64,000 bases of DNA from Streptomyces albireticuli (GTDB taxonomy: Bacteria; Actinomycetota; Actinomycetes; Streptomycetales; Streptomycetaceae). Under the pieces are notes generated by a model, which was given only the letters and a program-made list of their open reading frames with translations, was not told the origin of the DNA and ran no database searches. The stretch covers positions 1 through 64,000 of the forward strand of contig NZ_JAJQQS010000016.1 in assembly GCF_021228125.1 (NCBI RefSeq), given 5' to 3'. The first letter of the stretch is position 1. The number at the start of each line of letters is the position of its first letter. Made by a program: the position numbers and the translations under genes. This document shows positions 42,897 through 50,342 of the stretch, in pieces.

Positions 42897-44065
42897 CCCG
42901 GGGCCCGCTCAAGGCGATCGTCGTCGGCGCCGGCATAGGCGGCCTGGCCGCCGCCATCGCCCTGCGCCGGGTCGGCGTCCAGGTGGAGGTGTACGAGCGC
43001 GCCGGCGAGCTGCGGGCCACCGGCTCGGCGCTCTCGATGATGAGCAACGCCGTCACCGCGCTGGCCGACCTGGGCATCGACCTGCATCTGGAGAAGCACG
43101 GCCGGCAGATCCAGCGGTTCCAGATCAGGACCGGCGGGGGCCGGCTGATCAGGACCCTGCCGTTCCCCGAGGCCTGCCGCGACGCGGGCGCCCCCAGCTT
43201 CTGCGTCAGCCGCCCCGACCTCCAGCGGGCCCTGCTCGCCGAGGCGGGGGACTGCCCGATCGAACTCGGCGCCGTGGCCACCGGCTTCACCCACACCGAC
43301 GACGGGGCCGAGGTCACCTTCGAGGACGGGCGCGTGGCTCGCGGCGACGTGCTGATCGGCGCCGACGGCTTCCACTCCGCCGTCCGGCGGCAGCTGGCCG
43401 GACTGGACGACGCCCGCGACGGCGGCTACGTGTGCTGGCTGGGCATCGTCCCCTTCCGGCACCCGCGCTTCACCACCGGCTACGTGGGCCACTACTGGGG
43501 CAGCGGCCAGCGGTTCGGACTGATCGACATCGGCCACGGCCGGGCCTACTGGTGGGGCACCCGGAACATGCCCCCCGAGGCCTCGCACCACTGGCGCGGA
43601 GGCAAGGGAGAGATCCTGCGCGCCTACGCCGGCTGGGCCGACGAGGTGCGGGAAGTCATCCGGATCACCCCTGAGGAGGACATCATCGCGGTGCCCGCCC
43701 AGGACCGGCCCTTCCTGGAGGACTGGGGCCGGGGACCGGTGACCCTGCTGGGCGACGCCGCGCACCCCATGCTGACCAGCCTCGGCCAGGGTGCCGCGGT
43801 GGCGATCGAGGACGCGGTCGTCCTGGCCCGGTGCCTCACCGCGGCCTCCGACCCCGCTCGGGGCCTGCGCCGCTACGAGGACCTGCGCCGGGAACGGACC
43901 CGGGAGCTGGTGACGGCCTCGCGCGCGGCGAGCGACGCCCAGCACCTGGAGAACCCGCTGCGCCGCGCCCTCCGCGACCTCCGGCTGGCCTGTGCCCCGC
44001 GCCGGTCGCTGCTGGCGCGCGACACCGCCATGCTCACCTTCACACCCGTCCCGGCCACGCCATGA
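42893..44065 (+). CDS. FAD-dependent monooxygenase, candidate Baeyer-Villiger ring-contraction enzyme
   Basis: The 390-residue protein is a class A flavoprotein monooxygenase. It has GAGIGG (12-17), GADGFHS (156-162) and the second FAD site LLGDAAHP (285-292), followed by GQGAAVAIEDAV. ATG overlaps the NRPS stop by four bases, so the two are translationally coupled, and its own stop overlaps the next gene by ATGA. In the legonmycin and pyrrolizixenamide pathways a flavin monooxygenase (LgnC, PxaB) turns an NRPS-made indolizidine into a pyrrolizidine by Baeyer-Villiger oxidation and ring contraction. The context makes that role likely here, but an oxidation of a T-bound amino acid is an alternative. 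Confidence 0.88.
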   Translation: MTRGPLKAIVVGAGIGGLAAAIALRRVGVQVEVYERAGELRATGSALSMMSNAVTALADLGIDLHLEKHGRQIQRFQIRTGGGRLIRTLPFPEACRDAGAPSFCVSRPDLQRALLAEAGDCPIELGAVATGFTHTDDGAEVTFEDGRVARGDVLIGADGFHSAVRRQLAGLDDARDGGYVCWLGIVPFRHPRFTTGYVGHYWGSGQRFGLIDIGHGRAYWWGTRNMPPEASHHWRGGKGEILRAYAGWADEVREVIRITPEEDIIAVPAQDRPFLEDWGRGPVTLLGDAAHPMLTSLGQGAAVAIEDAVVLARCLTAASDPARGLRRYEDLRRERTRELVTASRAASDAQHLENPLRRALRDLRLACAPRRSLLARDTAMLTFTPVPATP

Positions 44066-45888
44066 GTACCGCTTCCCGGCGAGGACCGGACGCGCCCGCG
44101 GGGACGGCGGCGCCGTCGGACCCGGGCGCCGACGCCACCATCACGGGCCTCTTCGCGCGGCAGGCCCGCCGTACCCCGGACCGGCCCGCCGTGACCTGCG
44201 GCGACCGGACCGTCAGCTACGCCGGGCTGGACCTCGCGTCGGCCCGTCTGGCCGGCGCGCTGCGCGAGCGCGGCGTCCGCCCGGGGGACCGGGTCGGCGT
44301 GTGCCTGGAGCGCGGCGTCGACCTGATCGTCGCGCTGCTGGCGGTGCTGAGGGCGGGCGCCGCGTACGTACCGCTCGACCCCGACTACCCGCCGGAGCGA
44401 CTGGCGTTCGTCGCCGAGGACACCGGGCTGGGCGTGGCGGTCTCCGAGAAGCCCGTCCCCGGCCTCGTCTCGCTGCCGGTGGACGCCGCACCCGCCGCCC
44501 CGGCCGGCCCCCTGCCCGCGCCGGAGCCCGACGCGATCGCCTACGTGATCCACACGTCGGGGTCGACCGGGCGGCCCAAGGGCGTGCTGGTGCCGCACCG
44601 CAACGTGGCCGCCCTGCTCGCGGCCACGACCGCGGAGTTCGGCTTCGGCGAGGAGGACGTGTGGACGTTCTTCCACTCCTTCGCCTTCGACTTCTCGGTG
44701 TGGGAGATCTGGGGCTGCCTGCTCACGGGCGGCCGGCTGGTGGTGGTGCCGCACTGGACCGCGCGCGATCCGCGGGCGTTCCACGCCCTGCTGGCGGCCG
44801 AGCGGGTGACGGTGCTGAACCAGACGCCCTCGGCGTTCACCCCGCTGCCGCGCGCCGCCGGGTTCGGCGCCGGAGGGCTTGTCGTGCGGCTGCTGGTCTT
44901 CGGCGGCGAACCGCTGGACACCCGCACGCTGATCCCCTGGTTCGAGCGCTATCCGCACACGCGGGTGGAGAACATGTACGGCATCACCGAGACGACCGTG
45001 CACTGCACCCGGCGCACGCTCACCCCACGCGACGCCCGCGACGGCGTCCGCTCGGTCGGCCGCGCGCTGCCCGGCTGGGAGCTCTACGTCCTGGACGAGG
45101 ACGGCCGCGAGACCGCCCCCGGGGTGCCGGGTGAGATCCACGTCGGCGGGGCGGGGGTGGCCGACGGCTACCTGAACCGGCCCGACCTGACCTCACGCCG
45201 CTTCGTCCCCGACCACCTCACCGGTGGCGGCGGCCGGCTGTACCGCAGCGGGGACCGCGGACGGTGGCGCGACGACGGCGAGCTGGAGCACCTCGGCCGG
45301 CTCGACGACCAGGTCAAGATCCGTGGCCACCGGATCGAGCTCGGGGAGATCCGCGCGGCGCTGGCCGAACTCCCGCACGTACGGGCCGCGGCGGCGGTGG
45401 TACGGCCCACCGCCGACCCGGCGGACGCCCGCGTCGACGCCTATGTGGTGACCGCCCGGCCCGACGCGGTGACGGGGCTCCGGGACACGCTGGCCCGCAG
45501 CCTCCCCGCCTATCTGGTGCCCGCCACGATCACCGCCGTCGACGCGTTCCCGCTCACCCCCAACGGCAAGGTCGACACCGGCCGGCTGCCGGCCCCGCGC
45601 GTCCGCGAGGCCGCCACCCCCGCCACCCCCGCCGGCCCGGACACGGACCGGGCCGGCGGGCCGGAGGACCCGGTGACCGCGCGGCTGATCGAGATCTGGG
45701 AACGCCTGCTGGCGGAACCCGTCGGTCCGCAGGACAACTTCTTCGAACTGGCCGGGAACTCCCTGCTGCTCGCCCGGCTCGCCACGGAACTGCGGGAGAC
45801 GGGCCTGGCGGAGGTGTCCCTGCGCGACCTCTACCTCCATTCCACCCTCTCGGACATGGCCGGGCTGATCAAAGGAAGGACCTCATGA
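44062..45888 (+). CDS. Stand-alone NRPS adenylation-thiolation protein, threonine code
   Basis: The 608-residue protein has an A domain (HTSGSTGRPKG from about residue 164; A4 FDFSVWEIWG; NMYGITETTVH; A10 TPNGKVDTG) and a T domain with LAGNSLL, phosphopantetheine Ser567. It contains no C or TE. The specificity residues read by eye are D-F-W-N-V-G-M-V-H-K, nine of ten identical to the threonine code DFWNIGMVHK. It starts at ATG 44062 within the ATGA overlap and is coupled to the thioesterase after it. It most likely supplies threonine to T1 of the large NRPS in trans. The presence of its own T domain means the aminoacyl group may be transferred between carriers. Confidence 0.9.
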   Translation: MSTASRRGPDAPAGTAAPSDPGADATITGLFARQARRTPDRPAVTCGDRTVSYAGLDLASARLAGALRERGVRPGDRVGVCLERGVDLIVALLAVLRAGAAYVPLDPDYPPERLAFVAEDTGLGVAVSEKPVPGLVSLPVDAAPAAPAGPLPAPEPDAIAYVIHTSGSTGRPKGVLVPHRNVAALLAATTAEFGFGEEDVWTFFHSFAFDFSVWEIWGCLLTGGRLVVVPHWTARDPRAFHALLAAERVTVLNQTPSAFTPLPRAAGFGAGGLVVRLLVFGGEPLDTRTLIPWFERYPHTRVENMYGITETTVHCTRRTLTPRDARDGVRSVGRALPGWELYVLDEDGRETAPGVPGEIHVGGAGVADGYLNRPDLTSRRFVPDHLTGGGGRLYRSGDRGRWRDDGELEHLGRLDDQVKIRGHRIELGEIRAALAELPHVRAAAAVVRPTADPADARVDAYVVTARPDAVTGLRDTLARSLPAYLVPATITAVDAFPLTPNGKVDTGRLPAPRVREAATPATPAGPDTDRAGGPEDPVTARLIEIWERLLAEPVGPQDNFFELAGNSLLLARLATELRETGLAEVSLRDLYLHSTLSDMAGLIKGRTS

Positions 45889-46592
45889 AAATCGCGCTTC
45901 TGTGCGTCCCGCACGCCGGAGCCGGCGCGAGCCTGTTCCGCAAATGGCGGCGCCATCCCCTCGAACGGATCGAGGTGGTGCCCGTTCAGCTTCCCGGCCG
46001 GGAGGAGCTGTTCGCCGAGGACGCCCTCACCTCGCTGACCGAGGTCGTGGACCGGTGCCTCGACCGGGCGCTGGAGATCCCCGAGGACACCCCCCTCGCG
46101 CTGTTCGGCCACAGCTTCGGCGCGCTCGTCGCCCACGAGACGGCGCACCGGCTGGTCGCCGGGGGAGCGCGGGTGCCCGAGCGCCTGGTCGTGAGCGGTG
46201 TGGCCGCGCCCTGGCTGCCCAGGCCGGTCGTCGGCGGGGACGCGCTCCCCGACGACCTGTTCGTGGAGCGGGTCCGCGAGGTCGTGGGCTACGACCATCC
46301 CGCGCTCCACGAGGCCGAGCTGCGCGGGCTGCTGCTGCCGTCGCTCCGGGCCGATCTGGGCATCAGCGACCGGTACACGCCCGGCTCCACCGACCCGCTG
46401 CCGGTCCCCCTGACCGTACTGCGCGGGGCCGAGGACCGGTTGGTGTCGAAGGAGGACGCGGCGCTGTGGTCAAAGGCCGGCTCGTCGTCCACCGAAGTGA
46501 TCGAGATACCCGGCGATCACATGTACTTCGCCCATGATCCCAAGCCGCTGCTGGCCGAGCTGGACGCGGTGTTCGCCCGGTCCGCGGGCTGA
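45885..46592 (+). CDS. Type II thioesterase (editing)
   Basis: This 235-residue alpha/beta-hydrolase matches NRPS/PKS type II thioesterases. The N-terminus is LLCVPHAGAGASLFRKWRRH, the nucleophile motif GHSFGALVAHE (Ser near residue 83), Asp in the GAEDRLVSKE segment, and the His in IPGDHMYFAHD. Such enzymes remove wrong or stalled acyl groups from carrier proteins. ATG 45885 follows AAGGAAGGACCTC and overlaps the A-T stop by ATGA. It is the last gene of the operon; a strong hairpin follows it. Confidence 0.9.
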   Translation: MKIALLCVPHAGAGASLFRKWRRHPLERIEVVPVQLPGREELFAEDALTSLTEVVDRCLDRALEIPEDTPLALFGHSFGALVAHETAHRLVAGGARVPERLVVSGVAAPWLPRPVVGGDALPDDLFVERVREVVGYDHPALHEAELRGLLLPSLRADLGISDRYTPGSTDPLPVPLTVLRGAEDRLVSKEDAALWSKAGSSSTEVIEIPGDHMYFAHDPKPLLAELDAVFARSAG

Positions 46593-46605
46593 CGGGCCGT
46601 CATCG

Positions 46606-46644
46606 GGGCTCCTCCCCCGCGCGGGTCGCGCGGGGGAGGAGCCC
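46606..46644 (+). terminator. Strong terminator of the NRPS operon
   Basis: A perfect 18-bp stem (46606-46623 with 46627-46644; arm starts GGGCTCCTCCCCC) has a GGT loop and begins 13 nt after the stop of the thioesterase gene. It also faces the convergent DJ-1 gene ending at 46685, so it marks the operon's downstream edge. Confidence 0.85.
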
Positions 46645-46684
46645 GTCGCTCGCCGGGGGCCGGGCCGGAGCGCGGCGCGCGGGG

Positions 46685-47374
46685 TCAGAAGCCCACGGGC
46701 ACCGGGCCCCGGGCGTGCCAGACGACGCCGCGGCGCTCGTGCGCGAACAGCTCCTCGACGGCGTGGGCGACCCGCGGCCCCACCTCGCGCTCCAGCAGGT
46801 ACAGGCCCAGGTCGAGACCGGAGGTGACCCCGGCGCCGCTGACGAGGTTCCCGTCGTCGACGACGCGGGCGCGGACCGCGTGGGCGCCCGTGGTGCCGAG
46901 CAGGTCCAGGAGCAGGTGGTGGGAGGTGGCGCGACGGCCCTCCAGCAGGCCGGCCATGGCCAGGAGCAGCGAGCCCCCGCACACGGTGCCGACCGTCACC
47001 TCGGGGTTGCCCAGCGCCGCCTTCATCAGGGTGGGCAGCTCGGTGCTCAGGGCGCGCCGCATCAGGACGGGGATGGACTCGTCCCGCCGCTCCGGTCCGG
47101 CCTCCGTGTCGTAGCCGGGGATCTCCTCCGGCTCCCCGACGCGTCCCGAGGCGCCGGGCACGATGATCAGGCCCGGGCGGCCGGGGTCGAGGGCTCCGGC
47201 GGCGCGCAGGGCCGCCCCGCCGGTACCGCTGACCACCTCGCGCGGCCCCTCGGCGGAGACCAGCTCCACGCTCAGCGCTCCACCGGAGGCGATGCCGCCC
47301 GCGTACAGCACCTCGTACGGGGCGAGGGCGTCGAGCGGGTCGAAGCCGTCGAAGAGGACGATCTGGGCGTGCAT
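46685..47374 (-). CDS. DJ-1/PfpI family protein
   Basis: The 229-residue protein has the DJ-1/PfpI (class I glutaminase-like) fold. It opens with QIVLFDGFDPLDALAPYEVL, continues through LIIVPGASGR, and has the nucleophile elbow TVCGGSLLLAMAGLL with the catalytic Cys. ATSHH and VVDDGNLVSGAGVTSGLDLGLYLLE follow, also found in GlxA-type regulators. There is no DNA-binding domain. Members can be glyoxalases, amidases or chaperones; the activity is unknown. It is divergent from a GlxA-type regulator at 47584, which probably controls it (inference). Confidence 0.88.
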   Translation of the reverse strand: MHAQIVLFDGFDPLDALAPYEVLYAGGIASGGALSVELVSAEGPREVVSGTGGAALRAAGALDPGRPGLIIVPGASGRVGEPEEIPGYDTEAGPERRDESIPVLMRRALSTELPTLMKAALGNPEVTVGTVCGGSLLLAMAGLLEGRRATSHHLLLDLLGTTGAHAVRARVVDDGNLVSGAGVTSGLDLGLYLLEREVGPRVAHAVEELFAHERRGVVWHARGPVPVGF

Positions 47375-47583
47375 GGGCGTTCCTTCCGGTGGGGCGGGCC
47401 CGGTCCCGTGCCGGGGCGCTCCCGACGCTATTCGGGCCTCCTTCCGTGCCCCAGTGGCATTAGTGACAGCTTCCGACGGGATAACGCCAGTGCCTTCGTG
47501 GTGGCCGCGAGCCGGGGAAACGGAGGGTCACGGGCTTCGGGTGCCGCAGGGACTTCAGCCCGGCGGGCGGGTATCTTCCCGCC

Positions 47584-48522
47584 ATGCACACCGTCGCCGT
47601 ACTCGCGCTGGACCGCGTGGTCCCGTCCGACCTGGCCACCCCGATCGACGCCTTCACCCGCACCCGACTGCCGGACGGGCGCCCCGGCTACCGGGTCCGG
47701 GTGTGCGGGGAGAGACCGGAGATCGACGCGGGTGCCTTCACCCTGCGCGCGCCGTGGGGGCCGGAGGGACTGACGGACGCGGACACGATCGTCGTGCCCG
47801 GCACCGACGGTCACACCGCTCCCCTCGACCCCGCCGTCCGCGACGCCCTGCGAGCGGCGGCCGCCGCCGGCACGCGCATCGCGTCGATCTGCGTCGGTGC
47901 CTTCCCCCTGGCCTCCACCGGGCTGCTCGACGGTCTGCGCGCCACCACCCACTGGATGGCCGCCGCCGAACTCGCCGCCGCGTACCCGGCCGTCGACGTC
48001 GACCCGGACGTCCTGTACGTCGACAACGGGCAGATCCTCACCTCGGCCGGCGCCGCCGCGGGCCTGGACCTGTGCCTGCACATGATCCGGCGCGACTACG
48101 GCTCGGCGGTCGCCGCCGACGCCGCCCGGCTGTCCGTCACGCCCCTGGAACGCGAGGGCGGGCAGGCGCAGTTCATCGTCCACGACCACGCGCCCACCCC
48201 GCGGGGCTCCGCTCTCGAACCCCTGCTCACCTGGCTGCGGGAGAACCTCGCGCGTGACCTCACCCTCGGCGACATCGCCGCCCAGGCCGGCACCAGCACC
48301 AGGACCCTGATCCGGCACTTCCGCGAACAGACCGGCACGACCCCGCTCCAGTGGCTTCACCGGGCCCGCGTCCGCCAGGCCCAGCACCTCCTGGAGACCA
48401 CGCGGCACCCCGTCGAACGCATAGGCGCCCAGGTCGGCTTCGGCTCGCCCACCGCCTTCCGTGACCGGTTCAAGCGGACGACGGGGGTCAGCCCCCACGC
48501 CTACCGCCGCGCCTTCAGCTGA
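47584..48522 (+). CDS. GlxA-family transcriptional regulator (DJ-1-like plus AraC HTH)
   Basis: The 312-residue protein joins an N-terminal DJ-1-like domain (VAVLALDRVVPSDLATPIDAF, VVPGTDGHTAPLDP, elbow ASICVGAFPLASTGLLDG, ATTHW) to a C-terminal AraC helix-turn-helix pair. The HTH pair reads LTLGDIAAQAGTSTRTLIRHFREQTGTTPLQWLHRARVRQAQHLLE ... IGAQVGFGSPTAFRDRFKRTTGVSPHAYRRAF. The length is normal for GlxA proteins. It is divergent from the DJ-1 gene across 209 bp, a usual arrangement for regulator and target. Confidence 0.92.
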   Translation: MHTVAVLALDRVVPSDLATPIDAFTRTRLPDGRPGYRVRVCGERPEIDAGAFTLRAPWGPEGLTDADTIVVPGTDGHTAPLDPAVRDALRAAAAAGTRIASICVGAFPLASTGLLDGLRATTHWMAAAELAAAYPAVDVDPDVLYVDNGQILTSAGAAAGLDLCLHMIRRDYGSAVAADAARLSVTPLEREGGQAQFIVHDHAPTPRGSALEPLLTWLRENLARDLTLGDIAAQAGTSTRTLIRHFREQTGTTPLQWLHRARVRQAQHLLETTRHPVERIGAQVGFGSPTAFRDRFKRTTGVSPHAYRRAFS

Positions 48523-48566
48523 CGGACCGGCGCGGCGGTGGGGTGGGGGTGCCGGGTGCTTCCCGG

Positions 48567-49385
48567 CTACGGGTGCCCGAGGGCCGGCCGGGCGCCCGGA
48601 GTGCCGGGCGTGCCGTCCAGGGGCAGGAGTTCCGGGCGCTTCGCGGTGCGGCCGTCGCCGGAGGAGACGCCGCGCAGCCGGCGTACGAGCCAGGGGCCGA
48701 GGAAGGTGCCCGCCCAGCGGAGTTCGGCCGCCACGGCCCGCCCTCCGGTGAGGGCCCGCCGTGGCGGCAGGGGGAGGGCCCAGGTGCCGTCGCTGCCGGG
48801 CAGGCGGAGGGCGTCGGCCATCGCCGCGGCGATCCGCTCGTGCCCGAGCGGGCTCGCGTGCAGGCGGTCCGCGCTCCACAGCCGCGGGTCGGTGGTGACG
48901 GCGTGGCCCGCGGTCTCGGCGACCGTGACGCCGTGCCGGGCCGCGGCCGCGCGGATGCGGGCGTTGAGTTCGAGCGCGCGGTACCGGAGCGGCCGGGCGA
49001 TCGGGATGATCTTCCCGGGGTCGGGGAAGGTGAGGGTCGCCACATGGGCCCCGGCGGCGGTGAGTTCGGCGAACATCGCCTCCAGGTGCCCGGCCACCGA
49101 CGCCGCGTCGAATCCGGGCCGCAGCAGGTCGTTGACCCCGGCGACGACGGTGACCAGGTCGGGGCGCAGTGCGAGGGCGGGCGCCAGCTGCCCGGCGCGG
49201 ACCTCGCCCGCGGTGAGCCCCCGCACGGCCAGGTTGGCGTACAGGAGCGAGGAGTCGGCGGCCGTGAGGTGCTCGGCGAGCCGGTCGGCCCAGCCGCGCA
49301 GGCCGGTGAGGTCGTCCCCGTCGCCGAGACCCTCGGTCTGGCTGTCGCCGAGGGCGACGTAGCGGAGGTACTCGCTGTGGGGCAC
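48567..49385 (-). CDS. SGNH/GDSL-family hydrolase
   Basis: The 272-residue protein carries block I ALGDSQTEG near residue 11 (Ser nucleophile), block III VAGVNDLLRPG and block V DRLHASPLGHERIA (Asp/His). The C-terminal 70 residues are outside the core and basic. No signal peptide is seen, so it is probably cytoplasmic. It hydrolyses esters; the substrate is unknown. Nested inverted repeats directly upstream (49395-49450) suggest control by a TetR- or MarR-like regulator that is not encoded nearby. Confidence 0.87.
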   Translation of the reverse strand: MPHSEYLRYVALGDSQTEGLGDGDDLTGLRGWADRLAEHLTAADSSLLYANLAVRGLTAGEVRAGQLAPALALRPDLVTVVAGVNDLLRPGFDAASVAGHLEAMFAELTAAGAHVATLTFPDPGKIIPIARPLRYRALELNARIRAAAARHGVTVAETAGHAVTTDPRLWSADRLHASPLGHERIAAAMADALRLPGSDGTWALPLPPRRALTGGRAVAAELRWAGTFLGPWLVRRLRGVSSGDGRTAKRPELLPLDGTPGTPGARPALGHP

Positions 49386-49394
49386 GGGGTGTCT

Positions 49395-49450
49395 CCCTTA
49401 CTGGATAGCGTCACTATCTGGTGGCGGATAGTAGCACTATCCAGTAAGGG
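49395..49450. promoter_or_regulatory. Nested double operator upstream of the SGNH hydrolase gene
   Basis: Two adjacent sites of the form GGATAG-N5-CTATC are visible: GATAG-CGTCA-CTATC (49404-49418) and GGATAG-TAGCA-CTATCC. The whole element is itself bounded by 14-bp perfect inverted arms (CCCTTACTGGATAG at 49395-49408, with its complement at 49437-49450). The first site is 10-20 bp from the hydrolase start codon, where a repressor would block transcription or initiation. Confidence 0.65.
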
Positions 49451-49570
49451 GTGCGGCACGCGGCGGCGTGGTCGGCGGCCCGCCGCCGCGGGGGCCGGGA
49501 GGTCAGGTAATTCCGCCGCTTCCGTGATCTGTCGAGCGTGTGCGGCGTGTTCGGTGTGTTCACATGAAAA

Positions 49571-49686
49571 GGTGGGTCCCGGCCATTTCGAGGGCCGGGA
49601 CCCACCCCTCATTTCGTGGTGGTCGACCGTGTTCCCGATTGCGATACGCGGACGGGTCCGGCCGAATTCGGGAATTCGGCCGGACC
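49571..49686 (-). terminator. Two terminator hairpins downstream of the small membrane protein gene
   Basis: Hairpin 1 has 14-bp arms (49571-49584 with 49593-49606) and an 8-nt loop. Hairpin 2 has perfect 15-bp arms (49655-49669 with 49672-49686) around GG and lies 26 nt past the stop of the minus-strand gene ending at 49712. Both fit transcription termination of that gene. Confidence 0.65.
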
Positions 49687-49711
49687 GCTACGGCCGCGGC
49701 GCGGGCTCAGG

Positions 49712-49882
49712 TCACCATCGGTACCAGCGGCCGCGGCCACCACCCGGGCTCGTGGAGCGCATGACGAACCCGAGGAGCCAGAGGACCAGCACGACGACGG
49801 CGACCCACCACAGAATCTTGACGGCGAACCCGGCGCCGAAAAGGATCAGCGCGAGCAGCAGGACGAGAAGCAGGGGAACCAT
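49712..49882 (-). CDS. Small hydrophobic membrane protein (56 residues)
   Basis: ATG 49882 follows GGAGGTTGATAACT and gives 56 residues. The product has two close hydrophobic segments (VPLLLVLLLALILFGAGFAV and ILWWVAVVVLVLWLLGFVM) and a short basic C-terminus with RGRWYRW. It resembles the very small hydrophobic membrane proteins common in streptomycetes (DUF5670-like), whose role is unknown. Two hairpins follow it. Confidence 0.75.
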   Translation of the reverse strand: MVPLLLVLLLALILFGAGFAVKILWWVAVVVLVLWLLGFVMRSTSPGGGRGRWYRW

Positions 49883-50108
49883 AGTTATCAACCTCCGAAA
49901 CGACGTGTGCCCGGAGACAATGACTTCACACCCCGCTTTTCCGTCATCGCGCGGTTCCGTACGAATGCCGTAATCCCGGTCCGGTGGGAAAGGATCTGCT
50001 TTCCCCGGCTCCTCCTCGGGTTCCGGCGGCGGCGGGCGGGGGCCCGCGGTCCCCGTGCCCGGGCCCGTTCCGGATGCGTTCCGCCGGAGCCGGGCGGACG
50101 CTGGACGC

Positions 50109-50315
50109 ATGACAGGACTCGCCCTGATCGTGGTCCACCCGCCGTCTCCCTCGGGTGGCCGGAGGGTGACCGTGGGCAGGGAGATCCTCGGGACCGCGTA
50201 CGGGGTTGCCGATCTGTACGAGTTCCTGCGCCGGGCCGGCTGGGACCCGGACGACATCAGGCTCGACGACGCGGGACAGATCGCCTGGCAGGGCGGCGGG
50301 CCCGGCACCTGGTGA
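50109..50315 (+). CDS. Small hypothetical protein (68 residues)
   Basis: ATG 50109 gives 68 residues beginning MTGLALIVVHPPSPSGGRRV and ending with a segment DLYEFLRRAGWDPDDIRLDDAGQIAWQGGG. The protein is soluble and of low complexity in part; no ribosome site stronger than GGACGC is visible. The gene pattern is like short conserved Streptomyces proteins. It is convergent with the esterase-family gene (27-bp gap). Function unknown. Confidence 0.6.
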   Translation: MTGLALIVVHPPSPSGGRRVTVGREILGTAYGVADLYEFLRRAGWDPDDIRLDDAGQIAWQGGGPGTW

Positions 50316-50342
50316 GAGGGTGCCGGGCGCGAGGACCGTCCG

